Source: Lactuca virosa (lineage: Eukaryota; Streptophyta; Magnoliopsida; Asterales; Asteraceae). Taken from it: a DNA stretch of 64,000 nt. Location: positions 98,577,663-98,641,662 of the forward strand of contig CAKMRJ010003334.1 of NCBI GenBank assembly GCA_928212115.1, given 5' to 3'. Numbering within the stretch: the first letter of the stretch is position 1; each line of letters starts with the position of its first letter. A program made the position numbers and the translations under genes. This document shows, piece after piece, positions 1 to 10,470 of this stretch. Under the pieces are notes generated by a model. That model searched no databases and was not told where the DNA came from. It worked only from the letters and a program-made list of their open reading frames with translations.

Positions 1-191
1 CGGCTCGGTGATTCATTTTTTTAGTGTCTTAAATGATGATTTTCTTTTCGGACAATTTTAGTGAATAATCACAAAAAAGTACTTTCGAATCGTTTTTTCG
101 GTAGATTTTATGTTAGTCATCTTATTTTTCTATCATTTAATGATTCCTACCATTAGCCCGTCAAAAAACATGCATTTGATGAAGTTGTTTT

Positions 192-226
192 GTATTATTA
201 TTATTATTATTATCATCATCATCATA
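192..226. repeat. (ATT)n/(ATC)n microsatellite
   Basis: A run of TAT/ATT triplets changes into ATC triplets. It lies in AT-rich spacer with no gene signal nearby. Confidence 0.9.
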
Positions 227-500
227 GGTTACATGTCCGTGTAAAAATGTTCTTGTTTGTATTTATTTGTGTTTGTGTATAAATCTTGATGAAATTATGA
301 AATGTCAATTAATCTAAAGCGTTTTCTTGTAATTTTTTGCAATGCTTTTTTGATCAAAATTTCTAACCATTGGGTGATTGATTAAAATTTAAACACTTAT
401 ATAGGTTATCGAACTCTTCAAAATCATATTAGTTTGAGTTTTTGGTATATATCATTATCAAATATGTACCAAACAAACATGTTGGTTGTCCAATAAGTTG

Positions 501-569
501 GTACTAAGTATATTTAGTACGGTATGATATTTAGTACTAAGTATATTTAGTACTAAGTATATTTAGTAC
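501..569. repeat. Three copies of a 20-bp imperfect palindrome
   Basis: The unit GTACTAAGTATATTTAGTAC occurs at 501-520, 534-553 and 550-569, the last two sharing a GTAC. Each unit has GTACTAA/TTAGTAC arms around a 6-bp centre. The surrounding 420-640 region also repeats TTGGTA/GTACCA words, so this may be the edge of a degraded fold-back element. Confidence 0.7.
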
Positions 570-1280
570 GGTATCGGTAGCTATATTTCTCTACCAATTA
601 TAGTTGGTATGATATACATTTTGGAGGAAAAATACTTGTTATCGTACCATGTTCACTCATATCACTGTGATACCGACCACAACACTCTTTCATTCCACAT
701 CAACTTTACAACACTATTTCATTATACATCAACAACCCACTCAACATATTCATACTCTTTCACTTTTGAGGGCATACCATCACCGTATCACAACATTGTA
801 AATGTAACAATAATAAAACATAAAAAGTCACTAAAAATAAAGTTTAACACCATTACTTAACGAAATACAAAATAGATAACATAAAGAGAAAATAGTGAGT
901 TAGTACGTTGTGTTGGCTCAACATTTTGTCGGCCGAAAAGTCTGGCGACGAGTCCTCCGAATTGAACATTTTTAGAAGAAAATTTGAATGTATGTATAGA
1001 TAAAATCGTGAGTCATCGTGTTGAGGAATGAGAATTTTTGGTATATTTATAACATGATTTGAAATAAAAAAAGTAAATGGAAAGTCTACACGTTGAAGTG
1101 TAAAAGTGGGGATAAAGCGAGTGGACCATTGGATAATAGCTAAACCATTTTTATATCCATTTGGCCACCCTAGCCTACTCTTTGTGTGCACCACCGATTT
1201 TAAAGCATGATAAGGGGTGATCAGTTTTGTTGAGCAACCGAGAAAGGAAAGAAAAGCTCCATCAGAGATTTACCGGAGAA

Positions 1281-1478
1281 GGAAGGTATGAGAGGTGGAT
1301 AACCTATTGACCCATGTTCAAATCCTGGCACCACTCAGCCCTTGTGGCCATGGAGGTTCGCCTGCAGTGACTCCAGGGCATGAGGCAAAGCGTCATGTTT
1401 GCAGCGGGGGATTAGTCGGTGCGCGAAAGCTGGCCCGGAAACCCTCGTTAGGGAAGTTCCCTTTCCAAAAAAAGACAA
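1281..1478 (+). mobile_element. Probable tRNA-derived SINE
   Basis: A polymerase III B-box-like sequence GTTCAAATCC lies at 1316-1325. A weak A-box-like stretch (GGTATGAGAGGTGG) lies about 30 bp upstream at 1285-1298. A GC-richer body without an open frame follows, ending at a short A-run (about 1469-1475). This layout and a length near 200 bp fit plant Au-like SINEs; the wording around 1405-1445 (GGATTAGTCGG..., GCTGGCCCGG) also recalls that family from memory. I could not find a clear target duplication, so the ends are approximate. Confidence 0.55.
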
Positions 1479-2060
1479 CACATCATCACCACTGCCACCA
1501 GTGGGGGTTACCGGAAAATCGACCCATCACCACCTTGTCTCTATTTAGTGGTGGTGAGGTCTTTAATGCTTACAAGTTTCATATATAACTATAAATTTTA
1601 CCTTTCCTCTTCTTTTGGTATATAAATGGTTTTTCTTTTGGTATATAAATGGTGTGAGGGTTTTGTCACCTTAGGGCTACCATCCAAAAGGTTTAGTTTC
1701 ATTCATCCAAAAGGTTTGATTTGGTTTTATCTAAAAATATGTTGATTTTACATTCAATGCAAACTGGTCTGAAAAACTAACCTCTCTAAATATGTAATTT
1801 GGGATTATGACTTTTTACATTTTGGTTATAAAATATTTTTAGTAAAACCTGATATTATATTTTGGACAGTTTAATGAAGATGAAATCATGAATGTTTTTT
1901 TATAAATAATTTTTATTATAAATAAAAGTTTGAAAGTTATGGTTTTTTAAACATATTGTTTTCAAAATAAAAAAAGTTTAATTTAAGGTGTTTCATGATG
2001 ATAGATTTAACAAAAAGTCTCAAAATTTTCTGTTTATTAGCAAAAATAAAAACAATATAA
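1479..2060. other. AT-rich spacer, no gene seen
   Basis: Only short direct repeats are visible, for example TTCTTTTGGTATATAAATGG twice near 1611-1651 and ATCCAAAAGGTTT twice near 1682-1720. There is no convincing reading frame. Confidence 0.6.
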
Positions 2061-2385
2061 TGTTGGAGAAAATACAAATATGTCCAAAATGTAATAATTT
2101 TATTGTAGTGATCCTAATTATGATGACATGTGGAATTGTAAAGATCTAGTGAATCATGCAAACATCAAGAACACCAAGTGTAAATAAAATCATTTTAAGC
2201 TCCATCAGAATAGTAAGAGTACAAGTGGGTTTTGTTCTTTCTCTCATTAAACTAACACTCACAAATGGGTCTTCCAAGTTCTTCACTAAATGGGAGTCAC
2301 TCACTTCCTATTTATAGGAAAGACTCAACTCATTTACAAATACAAGAGGGTAAGCCACATCCAAGGAGAACTTTGCACCCTAACA
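2061..2385 (-). repeat. 3' LTR of a truncated copia-like element
   Basis: Read on the minus strand this 325-bp segment begins TGTTAGGG and ends TCCAACA, a TG...CA pair. It contains a TATA box (CCTATAAATAGG, 2306-2317). On its inner side is a purine-rich tract (complement of 2386-2400). That is the arrangement of a minus-strand 3' LTR. No matching 5' LTR is visible to the right, so the element is incomplete. Family not determined. Confidence 0.55.
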
Positions 2386-2759
2386 TTCTGCCCCTCAACG
2401 TTAGGATTGGATATCCCGGCTTCAGTTTCCAAACGAGCTTGCGCGATCAAGACTAACTCCCCCTCGAAGTAACACCGGTCTTCAAATCCGCAAATGAATA
2501 CCCTAGAAGCTTCAAATACCCATATCTATATTCTCCCCCTTTTTATAGTCAACAAGTGATTATAAAACCCACAAATTATGAGAAGCGCTCGAGGAATAAA
2601 CTTGACGAATCTTCCCCTTGATGTGTGCCAACAATGAAACCGCGAAAATCTTGCACGAAAAACAATCACCAAAAGTCAAGAAAAATTTCCAAATTTTGTG
2701 AAAATTTTCGACTTTTGGGTGAAAGTTGCAAGAATTTTAAAATCTGGGTATAAAATGTC

Positions 2760-3045
2760 AATTTCGTAATTCTGCAGGGACCGTTGCGCCAAAAACAGCA
2801 TACATCGAAACTTTACCCCAAATGCGAAATTGGGTATATAGTGACAATTCGCATAAGCTTTAGGGACCTGATACGAAAAATTCCTCCCATGTCACAAAAA
2901 ATTACACAATGTCGAAACTTGGTAATTTCTGCCAATTCGTTGAAGCTTCAGGGATATGAAACGAAAATTCTGCATTCTTCACAAAGTTTTATCCCCATTT
3001 CGAAAGTGGGTAGATTTTGTCAATCCGTTGAAAGATAAGGGTTGC
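2760..3045. repeat. Divergent tandem array, period about 87 bp
   Basis: Related phrases ending in CAATTCG..AAGCTT.AGGGA..TGA.ACGAAAA recur near 2845, 2932 and 3018, with a weaker unit near 2760. Spacing is about 87 bp and divergence is high. Such arrays are common in non-coding parts of plant LTR elements. Confidence 0.55.
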
Positions 3046-3782
3046 AAAATGAAAATAAATCCTTTCTTCCCCAATTCGTTTTCCAGTTGCGGGGCAAAGA
3101 AATCTTCACACGTCGAACTAGCAAGCCACACATGGAAATTGCATTCTACAAATTGAACGACTAGTTTTCCTCATGTGCGAAATAACCAGGTGACTGTTCG
3201 ACTTCCAAACCCAATCGACGATCTTCTCATGTCGAACTCACTATCCATAAATCGAACTTGCCATCCACAAAGCGAAATCGTGTTCGACATCACACCCATT
3301 AACTGATAGCGAAGTCTTAAATCCGACCAATAGCGAAGGTACGTTCCACATCCAAACCAAATCACCAATAGCAAAGCCTTCGATCTCTAGCACAACCAAC
3401 TCAAAAATTGGACCTTCCCATTCGCTATCAATCTGGACCTTCCCATTCACAATACCCTTCGTTATCAACCTTCCCATTCGATCTTCAATGTGAAACTCAG
3501 TTTGGAACTCCAAACCAAAACACAATTGTGACCCCAAAAGCGAAGTCCCATTGTTTATACATCGAACTGATCTGTTTGACATCAAGCTGAGCACATTTCG
3601 ATTCCAAACCTGTTCATTCAACCTCAAGCCAATCGACCTTCGGTCTCAACACCAAAATCAGTCAAAATACTTTTGACTCCAAGAAAACAACTTTCGACCT
3701 CAATACCAAATCAATCTAGTCGAAATCGACATTAACTCCAATTTGACTCCAAGGACCATCAAGTTTGTCATCCAAGGCATTC

Positions 3783-3835
3783 AACTCCAAACCATATCGA
3801 AATCAATTTCGCAAACCATATCGAAATCAATTTCG
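3783..3835. repeat. Short tandem duplication in TCGAAATC-rich DNA
   Basis: The phrase AAACCATATCGAAATCAATTT occurs twice in direct succession, inside a larger stretch (3170-4030) rich in TCGAAATC words that pair with GATTTCGA. Confidence 0.7.
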
Positions 3836-4927
3836 ACCACAAGGATAATCTTTCGATGCGAAAACTTGTTCCAAACCAATTTCGATTTCGCATTCAAGTA
3901 GTCGACATATCAACCTTACCGTCGAAATCCTTCGTTTGATTCCAAGAATCAACAGTCAACACCTTAGATCGAACACGACTCCAAATCAATTTCCAAAATC
4001 GAAATCGATTTCAAAGCCATTTGTTTCATTCGATTCCAGACACAAACAAAAGTCAGATTTTGACTTTTAGTAAACTCTTCCATTGAATCAATCCCATAAC
4101 ATCCCAATCACAATTTTCATTCCTGTTCTGCTTTCTAATCGAAAATCGATATCAATACTTTTCAATTTCAATTTGTAATTTTCGGTGGATTGAAAATCAC
4201 GAGTTAAGAACGATGAACTTTGATGAGAGAGAAGTACGAACACCTCAACAATGTCTGATTGAAGGTTGGGCTCATAGTTAGATTTAATGAACATTAACGT
4301 GATCAAAGAAGTTTGGGCTTGGAACTGGATCAAATGTAAAAAAAATTTGATTTCGAAATGGGTTCAACAGATGAACAGTAAGTGTTCTAAAACTTTTGGA
4401 TTGAGGAGTTTGCTTCGAAACATTAACAGATTAAAGAAATTGTGAATTGGACATTGGGCCAGGAATTTTGGATTTAATGAACAGTACCAGATCGAAAATT
4501 TTGGGCTTGATCTTAAAAAAATATATTATTGGATCATCAATGGGGTCGAAACAAAATAGATCCAACGAATCCAAACGATCAATCAATCAAAAAACGAAAC
4601 ACACGATTTAAAAAAACTGATTAAATTCGTGTTTTGAGAAAAACCGTGATCGTTCATCGTTGATCTCAATATGAATTTTTCGGAATCCACTTGAGAATTT
4701 GAGACACCTTCTTGATGATTCTTTTTCCGTTTGCAATACTCGAATTAATCATTGAAGATCTTGGTTCTTTTTTTGGAACAAGAAAAATTCCTATCTTCAC
4801 ATTGTACCACCCATGATGCGTGTTGTATAAACCATTCTTCGTGTTCTTCAATGATCTAGCATCATCTTCATAAGAACCATCAACACTTTTGGGGTTTGAA
4901 TTTAAATTCATTTCATGTGTCTCAGTG

Positions 4928-5150
4928 AGGACCCTCCGGTCTCACAGCTCGGGTTGGACCCTCCAGTCCTGTATCTCAGTGAGGACCCTCCGGTCTCACA
5001 GCCCGGTTTGGACCCTCTGGTCCTAACTCAATAAGGCACAAAATAACATACAACATAAACCACAAGGACAGAATGCATAATATATCAAATAAATCAGTAT
5101 AAGCACATAAGACCTTCCGGTCAATAACTCAGGCAAGACCCTCCGGTCAC
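4928..5150. repeat. GACCCTCCGGTC repeat cluster
   Basis: The words GGACCCTCCGGTCTCACAG and variants (GACCCTCCAGTC, GACCCTCTGGTC, GACCTTCCGGTC) recur at least six times. The first two copies are part of a tandem unit of roughly 57 bp. Function unknown. Confidence 0.8.
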
Positions 5151-5436
5151 ACAGTATTACCACTCAGGTAAGTATAGTGAGAAGACTCACCTCGTAGGTA
5201 AAGCAAGTATGTCTCGTACTCAACGGTCGGTCTAGACTCCGCCTACATATATCATAATCATCTCTAATTAACACTTTATAATAACAACTCTAAAGATGTT
5301 AAGCTAACCCCACTTTACCAATTCCCGAAAAGGGTGAAAGACCATTTTATCCCTCCATGGTCTCCAAAGTCCACAACTTGACCAAACCCTAAAAGTCAAC
5401 GGAAGTCAACGCTTAATTCAACAGTCCATGTTGACC

Positions 5437-6320
5437 CAACTCGTCGAGTGTATCTATAAGGCTCGTCGAGATTCTCCTGCTCTCAGAAAAATCAGGAAAA
5501 ATCCAACTCAACTCACCGAGTTGTCTCACCAACTCGTCGAGTTTGCACCACGTCCAGGATAACGGGGGAAACACTAACAAACTCGTCGAGTTGGCTAACC
5601 AACTCGTCGAGTTCCTTCAGCCTTCTCTCTCATTCAGACGTTATTAAGCGAGATTAAAGCCCCAAACTCTAGATCTATCCTTCTAAGGATACCACGTAAA
5701 GCTGCAAGCTTTACGTCCATGCATGGAATATAGGGCTAAGTTTGCTAAAACAAAGCTTCAACAAAGGGTTTAAGGCATGAAAGTTGGCCAAAGCTTGATA
5801 AAGCTTGAGTCTTTAGGCTTAAAGGGCCTAATAATGTTCAGATCTGAAGTCTTAGCTTCAAAGTAATCCCAAAACCGCTAATGACTCAAGAAAATGCTAA
5901 CAATGGCCATAAACTCTCTAATGGAGAGATCTAACAAACAAGTGATGAAGGTAATGACTTTTTACCTCCAAATGGTCGTAAACACTGGATGGATGCCGGA
6001 TCCAAAGACTCTTTCTTGTTCCAAGCCTTTTACTCCTCAAGTTCCTTCAAAGAGTGCACCAAAACACACACTCTTAGCCTCACTCTCTCTCACAGTGGAA
6101 GATAGCTCGATTAGGGTTTCTCTCAGGGTGATAAAGTGATGAGGGAGGCGGGGTAAAGGACTTAAGGTCTTTAAAATAGGGTGCAAACCCTGAAAATTAG
6201 GGTTTTCACGCTCAGCTCCTACTCGTCGATTTGGGTCCTCCAACTTGTCGAGTTGACTCTAAAATCCACGCGGCTACCTCAATCTCTATTCGACGAGTTG
6301 TGGCCTCCAACTCGTCGAGT
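5437..6320. repeat. ACTCGTCGAGT palindrome cluster
   Basis: The 11-bp palindrome ACTCGTCGAGT, usually extended as CAACTCGTCGAGTTG, appears near 5438, 5531, 5580, 5601 and 6307, with one-base variants near 5460, 6222, 6243 and 6290. The spacing is irregular. Confidence 0.8.
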
Positions 6321-6819
6321 TGTCCTGTTAAAATGAATATAAAACAATTCAAATTTGTACCTGGGAGTTGGGATGTTACAGATGGGGAGGTGGAGGCTAA
6401 AGAAGATAACTTAGAAGGAGAGTTAGGGTGTTTATATATGAGGGAAACCCTAAAAACCCCAAATTTAAGTTGTAGCGGCTGCCACGGTGTGTCCACTTTA
6501 TGCCACATCATGGCATCTCCAAAACACGCCTTTCACGCCACTTCGTCGGCGTGCATACCCCACATCGTGGCAGAGAGTTTTTGTAACATATACGTTAATA
6601 ACCTTGTTCGATTATCGTGTTTAGTAAAGCTTATTAGCTTAAAATGAATAATATTATGTGTTTTTGAGCGTTGAGTTCTAACAAGATAGTTTCTACGAGA
6701 TTTGAAGTAAAACTATGTTTAGAATCACTCGAAATGTATTGGAAGTCTTATGAGATTCCAATCAAAAGTCAACTATTGAAATTAACGAAAATATAAAGTT
6801 GGAAATAAATAAAAATAAT

Positions 6820-7400
6820 GTTATTTAAAGTTGTAGATTATCTCGTTAGAAACATTTAGGCGAAAACCTCATCGAAATCCGAGTTATAACGAAGAAGTTA
6901 TGACCAATCGAAGATCCGCAACAAAACCGATAAAACACTATTTCGTGTAAAAAGTGAGTTTTCAATAAACTACTTTTTAGCTTTAGTGATTTAAATGAAA
7001 GTCGTAATATTCGTTAAACCGAGAATTTTCATAAAAAGAACGTCAAAATCTGACTTCGTATGAGGAAGTTATGATTTTTCTAAGTTTCGGTATAGCAGTA
7101 TACAACTAAAAACTCAAAATATAGATCGAGTGATTTTTAGCCGACACAACCTAAACAAGAATCGAAGGTCTCGTCAATAGTAGTACAACGGTAAAAAGAC
7201 AGATGAAAACGGACGTCGGATGAAGAAGTTATGAATTTTTTACGGATTTTCCTGTCCCGGTCTGTTAAAAATAATAATATTAAAAATAAATCAAAATTAG
7301 CCAACGGAGTTTAAACGAAAGTTGTAGAGTATAATATCGCCTACGCGTGGATATAAAGAACATCAAAAACGGAGCTCGTATGCGAAAGTAATGAATTTTT
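6820..7400 (+). repeat. Degenerate tandem units within the gypsy LTR
   Basis: Four diverged units of about 120-165 bp each carry an AAAGTTGTAG-like or AACGGT-like start, a TCATAAAAAGAACGTCAAAA-like middle and an end of the form CGTATGA(G/A)GAAGTTATGA. Ends fall near 6903, 7072, 7232 and 7395. The last unit is missing from LTR copy B. Confidence 0.65.
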
Positions 7401-7665
7401 GCAGTTTGGGCACAAAATCCGAGAACTTTCGCATACACACGACCTAGAATCGGCCACGTCACCCGCTCCTCGCAGGCGCCCCGTGTCCGGCGCGCGTCGC
7501 ATCCTTCTCAAGTCCGAAACGCGGCCCAATCAGCTGCTGACGCGTGTTGCTTCAGTGGCAATCTCGAGATCCGACACCTGGCCCCTCGCATGCGAGCCAC
7601 GTGCCCCTCCCTATCGCCTTCGCATCCGACACGTGTCCTTTCCCCTTTCGGTCCGAAGCCTCGCC

Positions 7666-7675
7666 CTATATAAAG
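7666..7675 (+). promoter_or_regulatory. LTR TATA box, copy A
   Basis: CTATATAAAG lies in a GC-richer block just before the transcribed part of the LTR. The same sequence is at 14748-14757 in copy B. Position and context fit the retrotransposon promoter; transcription itself is inferred. Confidence 0.65.
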
Positions 7676-8482
7676 GGAGGTGCGAACCCTCTCGGTTTTG
7701 TTTGGAAATTTCACACTTTTTACCCCTAAATCCATTTTTAAGCTATTCCAACATCCCCCGAAGCCCCGTGATCATACCTAACGCCCGAAGAACGTCCCGA
7801 AGCGTCCGAATACCTCAAGAAATTGATCTTTTCGGTTTGAAGCTCAACCCTCGCAAGGCTCGGTTTTCAATAAAGCTCCCGGTTTTCAATAAAGCTTACG
7901 GTTTTCATCAAAGAAAGTTAATTATAGAAACGAAGTGCTGCCCAAATTACTATTTTAACCTCCGGTTATTTCACGGTAAGTTCAATATAGGGACAATTGT
8001 ATGTTATGTGTTATATGTTCAATGTGTTTTCCTGTGTTATTCTGGTTTTATACCTTTGGCTATGTAAAGCATGACTCGTATAACTTCTGGTATTGGCTTT
8101 GAGCCTTTGGCCATGTAGAGAATGTCAAGTATTATTTTGGTAACAGAGCTATACCTTTGACCACGAAGTGAATGACTAAGCATCACTTGGGTATTGATAT
8201 GTAGCCATTGACCATGAAGTGAATGAGTAAGCATTCCTTTGGCATTGGCAGAAGGCTAGGTAGGGTTGAAAAGCCTGTAAAGTGCTAGCAAAATGTTTAT
8301 TCAGAAATCGTTTATTTTTCCATGCCACATAGGCAGAAGTCTTATTGATGTATATCAAGTTGAAATTGTTATGTCTCATTGATTGTAAATCTTTGAATCA
8401 GATTATTCGTCGATATGGAAAGCATGTCATATGATACTCATCTGCCTTTGTTGTTCTTTGTCCCCCTTTGTTTCTATCATGT

Positions 8483-8484
<2 letters not shown>

Positions 8485-8550
<66 letters not shown>
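8485..8550. repeat. (TA)n microsatellite in gypsy LTR A
   Basis: A pure TA tract of about 66 bp. A TA tract sits at the same LTR position in copy B (15548-15611), so it predates the duplication of the LTRs. Confidence 0.95.
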
Positions 8551-8553
<3 letters not shown>

Positions 8554-8875
8554 GCATAACGTTATATTGTAACTGTTATTGAACTCACTAAGCGTCACCG
8601 CTTATCCCTCTCAATGTTTAATTATTGCAGGTGATATGCATCCAGTATAGTTATGTACTGTTAGAAGATGTAGAATAGATAATATTATAGCTTTTGTATT
8701 TAGTGTATAAATTCCTGGGAAATTATGTAATATATATAAAACGTTGTAAAAACTCGTTAGTCGGTTTATATCCAGTCTTTTGTAATAAAACCATATATGT
8801 AAAATATTTTTATGAATATGCATGTAGCATGTTTGGAATAATATTGTAAAGTTTAGAAAGGGGTTCTTTCAGTCA

Positions 8876-8888
8876 TCGTATCAGAGCA
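8876..8888 (+). promoter_or_regulatory. Primer-binding site, gypsy copy A
   Basis: TCGTATCAGAGCA follows the LTR end by 4 bases and differs by one base from the initiator tRNA-Met complement TGGTATCAGAGCA. The same site follows LTR B at 15935-15947. Confidence 0.8.
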
Positions 8889-9913
8889 GTAGTTTAAGTG
8901 AACTAAATACCATGGATTGGTATTTAGACTTAAACCGTCGGAAGTTCAATATATGAACGGATTCATTAGGAGTATATGGATACAAACCATAGGAAAGAAT
9001 TAAGTGGAGTATTGGATAATGATAAATCTTAATATTTTAAAGTACTAAGCTACTTCAAAATTTTTAGAGCATTGGTTTAAGCGAACTAGAAATAGTAAGG
9101 ATTTATAGGATTAAACTTAAATTACTAAGTAATGATGGTATGATGTGTGCCTAGTATACTTTAGGTTGAATACCTCACTTACTATAGTGTGCACTAGCAT
9201 ACTTTAAGGGAGATGCCTTATATGCTATTATGTGCTAAAAGATAAATAAAATACCGAAAGTGCGAGCATGATTTGGAGATACGTGGTGTCACTCTTTTGA
9301 AACATCCACGTGTCGATAGAACTATTTCTGTTTCTTCTATTCCATCGGCATGAAACTTATCGACGTGATAAGGAGACTTACGATAGTTGACATCGATAAA
9401 CAATAAAAGGATATCGTAAAATAAAATCTATCCAGTAATACCGTAAATAGTGTATTAATACCTATAAAGTGGTGTTGTACATTCAAATTATGTTTGATGA
9501 AATAATAACACCTTTGGAGGAAGTTGTGTGTTTAAAGTATATTCGGACGAGATGAATGTTTTGGTGTAATCCATGAAGTTGTTCCACCGCTGACCAGATT
9601 GAAGCAGTGATTGCTTACAAAATTAGAAAAGTTGAAGATGGTGATAAATACTTGGGATATATACACTAAAGTCCCAATATTTTCATCGATTTGACAAGAA
9701 AGTGCTAAACTTTATTTTTTTGACAATAAAGTCCTAATTAGCGGCAGTTTTTGACACTTTTACCCTTTTTTTCCGATTAGCCGATAATTAGGACTTTTTT
9801 GTCAAAAATATAAAGTTTAGGACTTTCTTGTCAAATCGTGAATTAAGACTTTACTGTCACAAAAATAAAGTTTAGGACTTTTTTGTCAAATCGTTGAAAA
9901 TATTAAGACTTTA

Positions 9914-9914
<1 letters not shown>

Positions 9915-9982
<68 letters not shown>
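9915..9982. repeat. (TA)n microsatellite inside the composite
   Basis: A TA tract of about 68 bp directly follows the left arm of the fold-back composite. Confidence 0.95.
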
Positions 9983-9985
<3 letters not shown>

Positions 9986-10470
9986 ATTTTTTGGTTAGAA
10001 ATTTAATGGTATGATACTCTTTAAGCATAAGAGTTATTGAAACCTTCTCTAGTCAGCTAGATCATATTGAAATCCTTAATGTTTGCTTCTTGTTAAATCG
10101 TTTTTTAATCACAACAAACCGACATTGAAAACAATGGAGATAATCAAGAAAGAATCTGGATTGTGTTGGGTTTTTGCAGTCCCAAAAATGGAGACTAAGA
10201 AACCGAAAAAAACAAAATTGCCCTTTGTACCCCTTCTCCACATTCACACCCTTTTGACTAGGCATGTGTTATTTGTGTTTGTATAATCTGTCCCCACTTT
10301 TTAGTTTAAAATTTGGCGGCGAAACAAGAAAAAAGTTTTACAAGTCTTTTCACCCTCTCGCTCTCTCTTTTGCATCTATTTCTCCTGATCGTGATTGTAT
10401 TAGGTTAAAGATGATGATGGTAAGAAAAATAGTGGTGCTGCAACAAAAGTCACAATTAAAAGTTTTTGGG
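9983..10470. other. Central cargo of the fold-back composite
   Basis: This segment is unrelated to the arms. It includes a pyrimidine-rich CTCTCGCTCTCTC stretch (about 10355-10370) followed by an ATGATGATGGTAAG context, which resembles a plant 5' leader and translation start. Open frames of 67-82 residues cross it but match nothing I recognise. It may be captured host DNA (Pack-MULE style), but that is inference. Confidence 0.4.

Larger units (their letters stand above)
1..1280. other. AT-rich spacer without a recognisable gene
   Basis: No reading frame here resembles a known protein, and the short open frames at 609-860 and 853-1194 are low-complexity. The stretch holds a triplet microsatellite near 192 and a cluster of short palindromes at 501-569. 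I see no terminal repeat that would define an element. Confidence 0.6.
2386..4915 (-). mobile_element. Internal remnant of the truncated LTR element
   Basis: This stretch lies inside the 2061-2385 LTR and has no recognisable gag or pol. It contains CTCCCCCT tracts (2457-2464, 2533-2540) like the polypurine tracts of copia 3' regions, a divergent tandem array at about 2760-3045, and a long TCGAA-rich stretch at 3170-4030. A minus-strand open frame at 4666-4911 (81 residues) and another at 4088-4333 are not recognised. It is best read as the non-coding 3' part of an element whose coding part is lost. Confidence 0.4.
4916..6379 (-). repeat. Minus-strand gypsy-type LTR (solo or truncated)
   Basis: Read on the minus strand it starts TGTAACATCCC at 6379, a typical start for plant gypsy LTRs. 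It carries many ACTCGTCGAGT palindromes (about 5437-6320) and GACCCTCCGGTC repeats near its other end (4928-5150). The left boundary is uncertain (TG near 4916) and no target duplication was found. No internal region of the same element is adjacent, so it is either a solo LTR or a broken one. Confidence 0.5.
6582..8871 (+). repeat. Gypsy LTR, copy A (2290 bp)
   Basis: Starts TGTAACATATACG and ends GGTTCTTTCA (TG...CA), followed by a tRNA-Met type primer-binding site. It contains a TATA box at 7666-7675, a 4-unit degenerate repeat ending in GAAGTTATGA words (6820-7400), a TTTGGC/TTTGACCA(T)G repeat (8040-8260) and a (TA)n tract (8485-8550). Compared with copy B it has about 370 extra bases at roughly 7260-7630. 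Outside that block the two copies look more than 95% identical by eye. Confidence 0.9.

Noticed and set aside
609..1194. Short frames on both strands near the left edge
   Set aside because: Composition is spacer-like (His/Tyr/Ser or Phe-rich), with no domain and no splice or promoter context.
1311..1330. Possible tRNA gene from the B-box-like sequence
   Set aside because: No cloverleaf can be drawn around GTTCAAATCC: acceptor and anticodon arms are absent. It fits a SINE head better.
4928..6320. CRISPR-like array of short repeats
   Set aside because: Spacing is irregular, repeats are palindromic and degenerate, and the surroundings are eukaryotic LTR sequence.
7280..8067. Open frames up to 222 residues in gypsy LTR A
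   Set aside because: They overlap on both strands over the GC-rich promoter block, have no domain, and are interrupted or absent in LTR B.
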